Of a DNA stretch of 64,000 nt, positions 18,364 through 26,915 are shown piece after piece. Under the pieces are notes generated by a model. It was not told where the DNA came from, searched no databases, and saw only the letters and a program-made list of their open reading frames with translations. A program made the position numbers and the translations under genes. Position 1 is the first letter of the stretch; each line of letters starts with the position of its first letter. The DNA is from Yoonia tamlensis (lineage in GTDB: Bacteria > Pseudomonadota > Alphaproteobacteria > Rhodobacterales > Rhodobacteraceae), in assembly GCF_900115105.1 (NCBI RefSeq), contig NZ_FOYP01000001.1, forward strand, positions 646,097 through 710,096. Direction: 5' to 3'.

Positions 18364-19710
18364 ATGAATGCAACAATCCAATCATATCCGGACCACGTCA
18401 AAGCCATCGCCAAACTGGGGATGCCCCTGATCCTGAGCCATGTGGCGCAGTTTGCGATCCATATGACCGATACGATCATGCTTGGCTGGTATGATGTGAC
18501 GGCGCTTGCGGCATCGACGATCGCGAGCACCATGTTTTTCGTGATCTTCATTGTTGGCGCGGGCTTTGCACAGGCCGTCACCCCGCTGGTTGCGCTGGCT
18601 GCCGAAGAAAACGACGACACCCAAGTCCGCCGCGTGACCCGCATGGGGCTTTGGTTGTCGATTTTCTATGGGGTGATTGTGACCATCCCGTTCTTTTGGG
18701 CCGAAGACATATTGACCGCAATCGGACAGGATCAAAGCGTTGCGCAGATGGCGCATATCTATCTGCAAATCACGATCTGGCAGATGATCCCTGCGCTGAT
18801 GGTGATGACGCTCAAATCATTCCTGTCGGCGCTTGAACATACCGCCGTTCTGCTTTGGGCGACGGTGGGTGCGGCGGTGATGAATGTTTTTGTCAATTAC
18901 GCGCTGATTTTCGGCAATTGGGGCGCGCCTGAACTGGGTATTCGTGGGGCGGCGATTGCTTCGATCACGGTGACATTGGTGTCTGTCTTGATGCTGGTGA
19001 TCTATACGTTGCGGGTGCTGCCGCAGTTCCAATTGTTCAAGAACTTCTGGCGCTCTGACCGTGAAATTCTGAACCGGGTCTTTATGCTGGGCTGGCCGAT
19101 TGGCCTAACCTCATTGGCCGAAGGTGGGCTATTCAGCGCCAGTGCGGTGATGATGGGCTGGATTGGCGCGATTGAACTGGCTGCGCACGGGATTGCGATC
19201 CAGTTGGCAAGCCTGACATTCATGGTGCATATCGGCTTTAGTCAGGCTGCCACCGTGCGCGCAGGCCGCGCGCTGGGCCGCAAGGACCCTGTGGGTCTGC
19301 GCCGTGGCGGCATCGCCGCGATTGCGATGTCGGGGGTCTTTGCTTTGGCGACTTCGGCGTTGTTCATGCTGTTTCCGGCGTTTCTTGTCGGCCTGTTCAT
19401 TGATCCGCAAGAACAAGCGCGCGACCTGCTGCTTTCTGTCGGTGTGCAGCTTGTGATGGTTGCCGCGCTGTTCCAGATCGTGGACGGGGCGCAGGTGATG
19501 GCATTGGGTCTATTGCGCGGGGTGCAGGATACAACCGTGCCGATGCTGATGGCGACGGTCAGCTATTGGGTCATCGGTCTGCCGACCAGCTATGTGCTTG
19601 CGTTCTGGCTGGGCTATGGTGCGGTTGGTCTTTGGACCGGTCTGGTTGTCGGGCTTGCGGTTGCTGCTGTGCTACTGAACCTGCGGTTCTGGACCCGCCG
19701 CCGCGCCTAG
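18364..19710 (+). CDS. MATE family multidrug efflux transporter
   Basis: Inner-membrane exporter of 448 residues with about twelve transmembrane segments, using a Na+ or H+ gradient to expel cationic drugs. The first helix region PLILSHVAQFAIHMTDTIMLGWYDVTALAAS is typical NorM-type, and the two-fold repeat is visible with IGLTSLAEGGLFSASAVMMGWIG in the second half. The frame is open upstream across the divergent gene's start; the ATG at 18364 gives the normal family length. Substrates cannot be predicted. Confidence 0.92.
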   Translation: MNATIQSYPDHVKAIAKLGMPLILSHVAQFAIHMTDTIMLGWYDVTALAASTIASTMFFVIFIVGAGFAQAVTPLVALAAEENDDTQVRRVTRMGLWLSIFYGVIVTIPFFWAEDILTAIGQDQSVAQMAHIYLQITIWQMIPALMVMTLKSFLSALEHTAVLLWATVGAAVMNVFVNYALIFGNWGAPELGIRGAAIASITVTLVSVLMLVIYTLRVLPQFQLFKNFWRSDREILNRVFMLGWPIGLTSLAEGGLFSASAVMMGWIGAIELAAHGIAIQLASLTFMVHIGFSQAATVRAGRALGRKDPVGLRRGGIAAIAMSGVFALATSALFMLFPAFLVGLFIDPQEQARDLLLSVGVQLVMVAALFQIVDGAQVMALGLLRGVQDTTVPMLMATVSYWVIGLPTSYVLAFWLGYGAVGLWTGLVVGLAVAAVLLNLRFWTRRRA

Positions 19711-19713
19711 CAG

Positions 19714-20511
19714 CTATTCCAAAAGCTCCAGATCGCGCATCCGCAGACGCGGGTAGCGCATTTCGCCAAAATCATCCAGATCACGTTTGTGCGGGAAAAG
19801 CGCCAGATATTGCGCCAGAAGATCGCCGCGCAAACCAAGCCCGAAGAATGTTCCCGGATGCAGGCTTTCGATTTCGATGCCGTTGACCATCAGGCTTTCC
19901 TGCCGCGCAAAGCCAAGCTGGTAAAGCTGCACAGGTATGGCAGGGCTTAGCGCGATAAAATGGCTGCCATCGACAAAGTCACGCGCCGGAATATAGGCGG
20001 CACGTTTGCCGGTTAATGTGCGCACACCCGCCGCACGGTGCAACAAATGCGCGGTTGGCCCCAGCACAAGATCAGGCGTGGGCCGCGACGGGCCAAGCGC
20101 TTCGGCTGTGATCCGCGTCAGGCAGCAATGTTCCGAATTGGGTTCAACCGCATCCGGATGCAGCACCATCGACCCGCGCCATAGCAGCGTTTCACATTCA
20201 CCGTTTGCCAGCCGGATACGATCACCCGGCAACAGGTCTTCGACTGTCATCGGACCGTTTTGCGTATGCACCATTGCCCCGCGCCCCAGCGCCCCGAAGG
20301 CGTTTTCGAATGTCGGCAGTGCGGGCGCCATGCGTGCGAATTCAACAATTTCATTTTCGGCGTTCAGGTAAGCGATTTCATATTTGCGCGTTGGATATTT
20401 GTTCTGGCTTTGGCGCGCCTGCACATCCGACCCTGCCCGAGGCGTCTTGGTTATTGCGCTTGCCCCCGTAAGATTGGATGTTTTCATTTTGTTGTCGCTT
20501 CTTTCTGTCAT
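19714..20511 (-). CDS. Hint (hedgehog/intein-type) domain protein
   Basis: A 265-residue protein with a Hint-type domain from about residue 78. Typical elements are GAMVHTQNGPMTVEDLLPGDRIRLANG, LLWRGSM, and ALSPAIPVQLYQLGFARQESLMVNGIEI. In roseobacters such Hint proteins are abundant and their role is unclear; they lack the obvious self-splicing Cys at the domain start here (Gly-Ala instead), so autoprocessing is doubtful. The start is either 20511 or the ATG at 20487, which has AGAAG eleven bases before it. The 296 bp upstream to 20807 holds no other gene. Confidence 0.75.
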   Translation of the reverse strand: MTERSDNKMKTSNLTGASAITKTPRAGSDVQARQSQNKYPTRKYEIAYLNAENEIVEFARMAPALPTFENAFGALGRGAMVHTQNGPMTVEDLLPGDRIRLANGECETLLWRGSMVLHPDAVEPNSEHCCLTRITAEALGPSRPTPDLVLGPTAHLLHRAAGVRTLTGKRAAYIPARDFVDGSHFIALSPAIPVQLYQLGFARQESLMVNGIEIESLHPGTFFGLGLRGDLLAQYLALFPHKRDLDDFGEMRYPRLRMRDLELLE

Positions 20512-20807
20512 CAGACGCGCGCGCCATTCTGCGCTGCTAAATGGTTAATATTGACGCGATTTCAATTCCTTACCACCGCAATTGTCAAAAGGTATCATTT
20601 ACTTAGGCTATTTTTCGCCGGTTTGTGCCCGACGATAATGCGCAGTCATTGCGTGCTGCGCTTTGGTCGCTTGGCACCTGCTGACCGCATGCCGCTGTTG
20701 GTCAGCAGCATTTCAAGATGCCTTTTGTTGCGGGGGCGTCCCCGCAGCTTCCAGCATTGGTTGCAATATGGGCATTTTTACGGCGCGGGCGCGAAAACCA
20801 CGCAAAG

Positions 20808-21563
20808 CTAGAGTCGGATTGTTGCAATAAGCCGGCCATAGTCGGCTTCTTTTTGGTGCACGCAGCGCCGGTAGCTATAAAAGCGTTGCGGGTCTGCATA
20901 GGTGCAATGATGTGTCCAGCGTGCGTTGGCGATGCCCGCAGCGTGCAATTTATGCAGCCCGAATCCGGGGAGGTCAAAATGCAACCTGTCGCCGTTTCCC
21001 GCCACAAAGAACCGGTCGAACCGTGGATCAGCGGCAATGAATTGATCCATAAAATCGGGACCCACCTCATAGGCGCGCTGGCTGATGCATGGCCCGATCA
21101 CAGCCGCGATATTTGCCGGAGTCGCGCCAAGGCCGACCATCTGCGCAACGGTGTTTTCAAGCACGCCGCCAAGCGCGCCTTTCCATCCGGCATGGGCCGC
21201 GCCGATGACCCCTGCAACCGGATCCGCAAACAGCACGGGCTGGCAATCGGCGGTCAGGATGGTTAGCGCCAGACCTTTGGTTGCGGTGACCAGCGCGTCC
21301 GCCTTGGGTTGCGGGTCGTGCGGGGTGTCCATCACGACCACATCGGCGGAATGCACCTGATGCACCCCTGCCAGTTGCGCAGGCGTTACATCCATCGCGG
21401 CGGCCACGCGCGCGCGGTTGATGTTGACAACATCGTGCTGGTCGGAACTGCCATAACCGCAGTTAAGCCCCGCAAACACCCCCGAAGAGGCGCCGCCCTT
21501 GCGCGTGAAAAAGCCATGCGCGACCCCGTTCAGATCGGGACTGGTGATAATATCAAGCGTCAT
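20808..21563 (-). CDS. pgeF: Multicopper-type laccase-domain protein (PgeF/YfiH)
   Basis: A 251-residue cytoplasmic protein of the YfiH family, described as purine nucleoside phosphorylase/adenosine deaminase or peptidoglycan-editing factor. Signature residues are visible: VHQVHSADVV, TILTADCQPVLFADP, IGAAHAGWKGALGGVLENT, and VIGPCISQRAYEVGPDF, i.e. the zinc-type HxH/C/H set. The C-terminal CTYADPQRFYSYRR is also typical. Its ATG overlaps the end of the methyltransferase gene by four bases within an lgt-midA-pgeF operon, an order common in alphaproteobacteria. Confidence 0.92.
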   Translation of the reverse strand: MTLDIITSPDLNGVAHGFFTRKGGASSGVFAGLNCGYGSSDQHDVVNINRARVAAAMDVTPAQLAGVHQVHSADVVVMDTPHDPQPKADALVTATKGLALTILTADCQPVLFADPVAGVIGAAHAGWKGALGGVLENTVAQMVGLGATPANIAAVIGPCISQRAYEVGPDFMDQFIAADPRFDRFFVAGNGDRLHFDLPGFGLHKLHAAGIANARWTHHCTYADPQRFYSYRRCVHQKEADYGRLIATIRL

Positions 21564-22618
21564 GGGTCTAATCCGGGGGGCGGGGTTGCGTTGCTTGGGT
21601 AAAGTGCGATGACTTTGAAAAGGTCGCCCATTTCGCTGGGGTGGGTCAAGCGCCGATGTGCTTTGATATGCGCATCAAGCGCGTCACCCGAAAGCAGTTG
21701 CGCCAGTTTTTGGGCGCGTTGCGTAATTCCCAACCTTTCAAGAAACACCCCTTGGGGTGTCAGGCGGCTGAATTTCGCTGGCGCTGCATTTGCGGCAATG
21801 GCCGCGAAATCGACATGGGCGGTCAGATCGGCCAAGCCGGGCTGGGCCAGCGGATCAACCATTTCATGCGCGCATAGCGCCTGCAGTGTGTCACCCAGTG
21901 ATACCCAATCGCCATAGTCGATGATCAGCCCCGCACCGCCAAAGCGTTCGATCTTATCGCTGAGTTGCTGCACGATACCGGGCAGGGCGGTGCAATGTTC
22001 GACCAGATCGCCGTCTTTGGTGTCATCCAAACGGTGGGCAAGCAGATCAATCGGGGCCGCCGCCGACAACCCGAGCATCAGCGCCCCATCCGAGACACCA
22101 ACCATCCGTTCGCGCCAGCCGTCTGCGTCACGCACAAACTGCCGGATCGGCAGTGCGTCAAAGAATTCATTTGCAACCAGCCAAAGCGGCTGATCGGGCA
22201 GGGTGGTTGCATCATTGTGCCAGATGGCATCCGCGACGGCGGCGGCTTGGGCCTTGCGCAGCACAGGTGAAGTTTCAACAAAATGCACGCTTAGCGCCGC
22301 ATGAAAGCCGGTCACGGATTTGGTGGCGCGCAGGATGTCGGCCATCAATGTTCCGCGCCCCGGGCCAAGTTCGGCCAATGTGAACTGCGCAGGTGCGCCT
22401 TGGTCCTGCCAGCTTTGCGCGAGCGATAGCCCGATGAGTTCACCAAACATCTGGCTGATTTCGGGGGCGGTGATGAAATCGCCCGCTGCCCCGAACGGAT
22501 CGCGGGTCGCGTAATAGCCGTGTTGGGGATGCATCAGGCAATCGGCCATATAATCGCCTATGCTGATCGGCCCCGTGCGCCCGATGCGCGCAATCAGTTG
22601 GGTGCCAAGCGGGGTCAT
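21560..22618 (-). CDS. MidA/NDUFAF7-like SAM-dependent methyltransferase
   Basis: A 352-residue protein of COG1565 type, related to mitochondrial NDUFAF7, which methylates an Arg in complex I. N-terminal GPISIGDYMADCLMHPQHGYYATRDPFGAAGDFITAPEISQMFGELIG and LAELGPGRGTLMADILRA (SAM motif I) are diagnostic, as is ANEFFDALPIRQFV. The gene overlaps both lgt and pgeF by four bases, so the three are translated as a unit. A role in respiratory complex I assembly is inferred from family knowledge only. Confidence 0.9.
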   Translation of the reverse strand: MTPLGTQLIARIGRTGPISIGDYMADCLMHPQHGYYATRDPFGAAGDFITAPEISQMFGELIGLSLAQSWQDQGAPAQFTLAELGPGRGTLMADILRATKSVTGFHAALSVHFVETSPVLRKAQAAAVADAIWHNDATTLPDQPLWLVANEFFDALPIRQFVRDADGWRERMVGVSDGALMLGLSAAAPIDLLAHRLDDTKDGDLVEHCTALPGIVQQLSDKIERFGGAGLIIDYGDWVSLGDTLQALCAHEMVDPLAQPGLADLTAHVDFAAIAANAAPAKFSRLTPQGVFLERLGITQRAQKLAQLLSGDALDAHIKAHRRLTHPSEMGDLFKVIALYPSNATPPPGLDP

Positions 22619-23493
22619 CTGCGGGTGGCTCTGATGATGACGCTCAGCCCGATGATGATCATCGGCAGGGTCAATGTCTGCCCCATGGTCAGCCCCCAGC
22701 CGTTATAGTGGAACGCAAGCCCCAGTTCATTCCCGACGCTTTGAAAATGTGCATCCGGCTGGCGGACAAATTCGACCAGAAACCGCGCCATGCCGTAGCC
22801 CGCAAAAAACACACCCGTCAGAAGCCACGGTTTTTTCAGCGCACCAAAGCGGAACGCGAGCAGGATCAGGATGGAGCCCAGCAACAGGCCCTCAAGCCCC
22901 GCCTCATAAAGCTGCGAAGGATGGCGCGCGCAATCGGCCAGCAATGTGGCGCAAGATTGCGCGGCTTGGCCTGGAAAGATCACACCCCAAGGCAGGTCGG
23001 TGGGGCGGCCCCAAAGTTCTGCGTTGATGAAATTCGCGCAGCGCACCAGCAGGATCGCGGGCGTTGCGGCCACGGCGATAATATCGGCCAGTTCGGACAG
23101 GACAATCTTGTTGCGCAGGCTGAACAGATAGACCGCGACGATGACACCGATGAAACCGCCGTGAAACGACAGCCCGCCTTCCCAGATCTTGATGATATCA
23201 AGCGGGCGCGCGATGAAATCGGCGGGTTTGTAGAACAGCACATAGCCCATGCGCCCGCCCGCGATCACCCCGACCACGATATAGGTCAAAAGGTCTTCGA
23301 GCCGGCTGGTCTGCATTGGCGGGCCATTGCGCCAGATTTCCGCACGCCGCAGCGCGTATTTGATCAACTGCCAGCCCAAAAATATGCCAACGATATAGCC
23401 CATCGCATACCAGCGCAGCGCAAAGCTGCGGTCAAACAAAGTGACCGAGAAAATCTCGGGGGAGATATCGGGAAAGGGGATGGCTGCTATCAT
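22615..23493 (-). CDS. lgt: Prolipoprotein diacylglyceryl transferase
   Basis: Transfers diacylglycerol from phosphatidylglycerol to the lipobox Cys of prolipoproteins in the inner membrane. The 292-residue product has about seven transmembrane segments and the conserved sequences LRWYAMGYIVGIFLGW, GGRMGYVLFYKP, LSFHGGFIGVIVAV (catalytic His region), RCANFINAELWGRPTDLPWGVIFP and HPSQLYEAGLEG. It opens the operon with the MidA-like gene and pgeF. The divergent ubiK-type gene starts 94 bp away. Confidence 0.96.
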   Translation of the reverse strand: MIAAIPFPDISPEIFSVTLFDRSFALRWYAMGYIVGIFLGWQLIKYALRRAEIWRNGPPMQTSRLEDLLTYIVVGVIAGGRMGYVLFYKPADFIARPLDIIKIWEGGLSFHGGFIGVIVAVYLFSLRNKIVLSELADIIAVAATPAILLVRCANFINAELWGRPTDLPWGVIFPGQAAQSCATLLADCARHPSQLYEAGLEGLLLGSILILLAFRFGALKKPWLLTGVFFAGYGMARFLVEFVRQPDAHFQSVGNELGLAFHYNGWGLTMGQTLTLPMIIIGLSVIIRATRR

Positions 23494-23587
23494 GGGCTAT
23501 TCCTCTAATGCTGGCACGGTGAAGTCAACCAGCTTGAACGCGCGCGGCTGTGGCCCCATATAGGGGAAAACGTGATCGGAGAAAACG

Positions 23588-23827
23588 ATGCAAACCAAGA
23601 ATAAAATGTTCGACGACATCAGCCAGTTGATGACCAACGCAATGGGCGTGGCCCAAGGTGCCAAGGACGAGGCCACAACGGCAATGTCATCCATGATGGA
23701 CCGCTGGTTGGCCGACCGTGATTTCGTGACGCGTGAAGAATTCGACGCCGTGCGCGCCATGGCCCAGAAAGCCCGCGAAGAAAACGAAGCGCTGGCAGCA
23801 CGGATTGCGGCGCTCGAGGGGAAGTAA
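23588..23827 (+). CDS. ubiK: UbiK/BMFP-type accessory factor
   Basis: A 79-residue coiled-coil protein of the membrane fusogenic (BMFP) family, implicated in ubiquinone biosynthesis complex assembly. The N-terminus MFDDISQLMTNAMGVAQGAKDEATT is an amphipathic helix. The second half VTREEFDAVRAMAQKAREENEALAARIAALEGK is the conserved coiled coil. It is monocistronic and divergent from lgt. An alternative start at the internal Met 7 is possible. Confidence 0.88.
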   Translation: MQTKNKMFDDISQLMTNAMGVAQGAKDEATTAMSSMMDRWLADRDFVTREEFDAVRAMAQKAREENEALAARIAALEGK

Positions 23828-23844
23828 CTAGCTTCGATGCCAGT

Positions 23845-23892
23845 GCAGGAATTCTAAGAATTCCTGCAGGCAAATGATGTGTCATCATTTGC
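23845..23892. repeat. Tandem perfect hairpins with 3-nt loops
   Basis: GCAGGAATTC-TAA-GAATTCCTGC (23845-23867, 10-bp perfect stem extendable to 11) is followed two bases later by GCAAATGATG-TGT-CATCATTTGC (23870-23892, again 10 bp). They lie in the 150-bp gap after ubiK. The first could act as a terminator, but neither is followed by a T run, and the twin layout matches that at 10666-10721, suggesting a palindromic element family. Confidence 0.6.
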
Positions 23893-23977
23893 GCGTGCGG
23901 CGGGCCATAGTTCCAAAATATGCCGCCCAATAATCCGCTGCGACAGGTGCCTGGGTCGTTGTGCAGTTGCGATGTCG

Positions 23978-25009
23978 TTACTGTTCCGACAAATACGCCA
24001 CGAGAATATCTAGCGCGGCTTGCAAATCACCCTTTTCAACCATTTCGGTGACCGTGTGGATATAGCGTGTCCCAACCACAATCCCGACGGCGCGTGCGCC
24101 TGCGGCGGCTTGTTGTGCGGCGGCCCCGTCTTGGCCCCCTGCGGCGAGCATGGTGCGCTGGTAGGGGATATCGTTTTTGACAGCGATGGCCTCGATCTCT
24201 TTGACCAGCGCCTTATCTGCGATGAATGAACTGTCGCGGATGTGCAGGCCGAACCCTTTGCCTTGCTGGGTGGTTGCGTCTTTTTCGGGGATGCCGGGCG
24301 TGTCGCAGGCAAGCGTGGTGTCGATGCCAAGCCCGATATCGGGTTTAATCGCAAAGGCCGCTGTGCGTGCGCCGCGCAGCCCGACTTCTTCCTGACAGGT
24401 GAAGGCGACATGGATTTCGGCATTGCGCCCTTTGTCACCCAACTGGCGGATTGCCTCGATCCCGAGCCAGCAGGCAATCCGGTTATCAAGCGCCTTGGAC
24501 ACGAATTTGTCGCCCATTTCCAAGAACGGTTCGTCCATCACGACAAAATCGCCGACCTTGACCACATCATGCGCCTTGGCGCCCATGCCGAGATCGACAA
24601 AGAATTCTCCGACTTCGGGGATCTTCTTGCGGTCCTCGGGGGATGCGATGTGCACGGGCTTGCCGCCCGGGTTCATCACGCCCTTGTAATCCCCATCGTC
24701 GGTGCAAACCAAGACACGGCGCGAAAACAGGTTGCGCGGATCGAACCCGCCGACGGGCTGTAGATACAGGTTGCCGTCCTTGTCGATATGGCTGACCAGA
24801 AACCCGATTTCATCCATGTGGCACAGCAGCATGATCTTCAGCGGGTCCGCGCCGCTGGCGCTGCGTTTACACAAAAGCGAGCCCATCGGATCAACCGAAA
24901 CTTCATCAAACAGCCCGTCAATTTCGGACGTTATCAGGTCGCGCACGCGGTGTTCATTGCCGGGCACACCGGGGGTTTCACATAGGCGTTTGAGAAGATC
25001 GGTATTCAT
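23978..25009 (-). CDS. M42-family metallopeptidase
   Basis: Co-catalytic metal aminopeptidase or endoglucanase-like (FrvX/YsdC) enzyme of 343 residues. Metal-binding parts are visible: LLCHMDEIGFLVSHID near residue 63, SKALDNRIACWLGIEAI, FTCQEEVGLRGARTAAF (catalytic Glu pair), GIDTTLACDTPG and the final RYIHTVTEMVEKGDL. The true start is the ATG at 25009 with GGAG eight bases before it; the open frame extends 19 codons further. It is cytoplasmic and probably cleaves small peptides. Confidence 0.92.
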   Translation of the reverse strand: MNTDLLKRLCETPGVPGNEHRVRDLITSEIDGLFDEVSVDPMGSLLCKRSASGADPLKIMLLCHMDEIGFLVSHIDKDGNLYLQPVGGFDPRNLFSRRVLVCTDDGDYKGVMNPGGKPVHIASPEDRKKIPEVGEFFVDLGMGAKAHDVVKVGDFVVMDEPFLEMGDKFVSKALDNRIACWLGIEAIRQLGDKGRNAEIHVAFTCQEEVGLRGARTAAFAIKPDIGLGIDTTLACDTPGIPEKDATTQQGKGFGLHIRDSSFIADKALVKEIEAIAVKNDIPYQRTMLAAGGQDGAAAQQAAAGARAVGIVVGTRYIHTVTEMVEKGDLQAALDILVAYLSEQ

Positions 25010-25111
25010 GGGTTGGCTCCTGCTATTGGGGCCAACTTGCGGGGTTGCGCGCAGATTTGCAACCATGCTTTGCGCCCGTAATCGGGGCGCAAAGCGCTGT
25101 TTAACGTGGCC

Positions 25112-26047
25112 CTAGAACCGCAGCGCGTAACCTGCGCTGATATAGGCCGCACCGATCATGTCTTCGTCGATATGGGCGGTTGACGCTGTGCCTTCGGCAT
25201 CAAGGAATGTATCCGCGCCGTTGCCTATACCGCTGAGCCCTTCATAACCGATTTCGAATATCATCATACTATGGTCGTTTATGTTGCGTTCGAGCCTTGC
25301 CGCGATCTGTGCTGAATAGGCTGTACCGGAACTGGTGCCGCTGGCTTCTTGGTCGGTAAATCCACCTGAATCAATATTCGCATAATCGTAGGTGAAATTG
25401 TTTTCCAAGACACCGAGGTTTGCAGATACGCGCAGCGCCATATCATCGTTGATACCGTGGTAATAGCTGACGCCGCCAAAGACACCGTACATTTCATTGC
25501 GCGATGTTGATGTGATGTTGCGGGAACTATTTTGCGAGAAAGCTTCAAGGTCTTGTGCTGCTTGCCCCGCTTGAAGACCCGCGCTGACCCGCCAGGCAGG
25601 GTTGATCGCCCATTCGCCACCAACTCTGAGTGTTGCCATCTCTGTCTTGACGGTTGTGTCATAGTCGTTCGCTGACGGAAGTTGGTATCCATCGTCATAA
25701 CTGCCTGGGAAGGTTTCAGACGTTGCACCAATGGTTATCGTCGTATCACCCGTGACTTCTGCGGCAGAAATGTCCACGATCAATCGCGCATTGTTGCCCA
25801 ATGGGCGGCTATATGCGACGTCGATCCGCGGCCCCAGCCCGAAATTCAGCGCATCGGTGGATTGCACCTGTGCGCCGCCACCGTTGGGGGTTGTCAACGT
25901 GTCTTGCAACGTATTGAGCGGCGCGAAAATGCCTGCGCTCAATTCGATGACCTGCCCTTGGTAAAAGCTGTCTTCGGCGGTGGCTGCAGTTGCGCCCAGC
26001 GAAAGGGCAAGCGCGATTGCGGATGTATGCAAGTGTTTGGTCATCAT
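25112..26047 (-). CDS. Putative outer-membrane beta-barrel protein
   Basis: A 311-residue exported protein with a signal peptide (MTKHLHTSAIALALSLGATAATA, cleavage before ED). The mature part alternates aromatic/hydrophobic and polar residues in strands (IDVAYSRPLGNNARLIVDISAAEV, WRVSAGLQAGQAAQDLEAF, YGVFGGVSYYHGIN) and ends in a C-terminal Phe (GYALRF), the hallmark of outer-membrane barrels. I do not recognise a family. Translation could begin at either of two adjacent ATGs (26047 or 26044). A DnaA-box-containing region lies upstream. Confidence 0.75.
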   Translation of the reverse strand: MMTKHLHTSAIALALSLGATAATAEDSFYQGQVIELSAGIFAPLNTLQDTLTTPNGGGAQVQSTDALNFGLGPRIDVAYSRPLGNNARLIVDISAAEVTGDTTITIGATSETFPGSYDDGYQLPSANDYDTTVKTEMATLRVGGEWAINPAWRVSAGLQAGQAAQDLEAFSQNSSRNITSTSRNEMYGVFGGVSYYHGINDDMALRVSANLGVLENNFTYDYANIDSGGFTDQEASGTSSGTAYSAQIAARLERNINDHSMMIFEIGYEGLSGIGNGADTFLDAEGTASTAHIDEDMIGAAYISAGYALRF

Positions 26048-26157
26048 TAATCCAATCAAGTAATTGTTAAAATGCACGGTCTGTGGTGGACCTTATGACA
26101 GGTTGGTGGCTTTTTTCATAGGCCAGCGCGTGTCATTGTTGCGCCTCTGACGGTTTT

Positions 26158-26251
26158 TTATCCACAAGAAATGCCCTGCGCCCCTGACTTATCCCCGACA
26201 AATGGCTTTACAGAACGTGAATCCGCTGCAACGATATGTAGTAGGGGATAA
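26158..26251. promoter_or_regulatory. Three DnaA-box-like sequences
   Basis: A perfect consensus DnaA box TTATCCACA lies at 26158-26166, a related TTATCCCCG at 26189-26197, and TTATCCCCT on the complementary strand at 26243-26251. All three are in the 288-bp gap between the outer-membrane protein and YbjN-domain genes. They could be a DnaA-regulated promoter or part of a replication-control locus; no other origin features are evident. Confidence 0.45.
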
Positions 26252-26335
26252 ACAAGAACACTACTGTCCCTAGAGTAGGTACATAGCGCTTGGGGGCTGC
26301 CACCGCCGATGCGCCAAAGTAGCGAGGCAGGCACA

Positions 26336-26839
26336 ATGGCATTATCCGAGCACTACCTAGAGGCCGAGGACGCCCATCCGATCGATCTGGTGGAATATAT
26401 CGCAGAGCACCATAAATGGGAGTTCGACCGCGTGCATGATGACCAGATTGCGATGCTGGTCCGTGGCCAGTGGCGCAATTATTCGATCACGCTTGCATGG
26501 TCCGCCTATGACGAGACCCTGCGCCTGATCTGCACATATGAGATGGAGCCGCCAACCGACCGTCTGCCCGCGCTCTATGAGACGTTGAACACAATCAATG
26601 ACCGCTGCTGGGCTGGCGCATTCACTTGGTGGGACGCGCAAAAACTGATGGTTTACCGCTATGGGCTGATGCTTGCGGGTGACCAGATGGCAGGCCCCGA
26701 CCAGATTGACACGATGATCAACGCGGCAGTGAACGCTTGCGAACAGTATTATCCAGCTATCCAGCTGGTCACTTGGGCCGATAATACCCCCGAAGACGCG
26801 GTGCAGATAGCGATTGGCGGGGCTTACGGGCGCGCCTGA
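26336..26839 (+). CDS. YbjN-domain protein
   Basis: A 167-residue soluble protein with a YbjN-like (type III chaperone-like) domain. The segments HKWEFDRVHDDQIAMLVRGQWRNYSITLAWSAYDETLRLICTYEMEPP and ALYETLNTINDRCWAGAFTWWDAQKLMVYRYGLML are the conserved core, and the alphaproteobacterial family usually sits next to proC as here. Function unknown. The ATG at 26336 has GGCAGG nearby. An earlier in-frame ATG at 26309 lies in the repeat-containing leader and is unlikely. Confidence 0.85.
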   Translation: MALSEHYLEAEDAHPIDLVEYIAEHHKWEFDRVHDDQIAMLVRGQWRNYSITLAWSAYDETLRLICTYEMEPPTDRLPALYETLNTINDRCWAGAFTWWDAQKLMVYRYGLMLAGDQMAGPDQIDTMINAAVNACEQYYPAIQLVTWADNTPEDAVQIAIGGAYGRA

Positions 26840-26915
26840 TTTTCGAGCAGTTTAAGGGGTTTAACCTGTCCCCTGTTTTGCGTAATTTTACGGTACGAAA
26901 ATTTCATAGGTGCAG

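Noticed and set aside
22708-23508. 266-codon open frame opposite lgt
   Set aside because: Basic, Gln-rich shadow protein; Lgt motifs are clear on the other strand.
26078-26335. Chromosomal replication origin
   Set aside because: DnaA-box-like sites are present, but no AT-rich unwinding region, no dnaA or hemE neighbour and no skew data support oriC; kept only as a regulatory observation.
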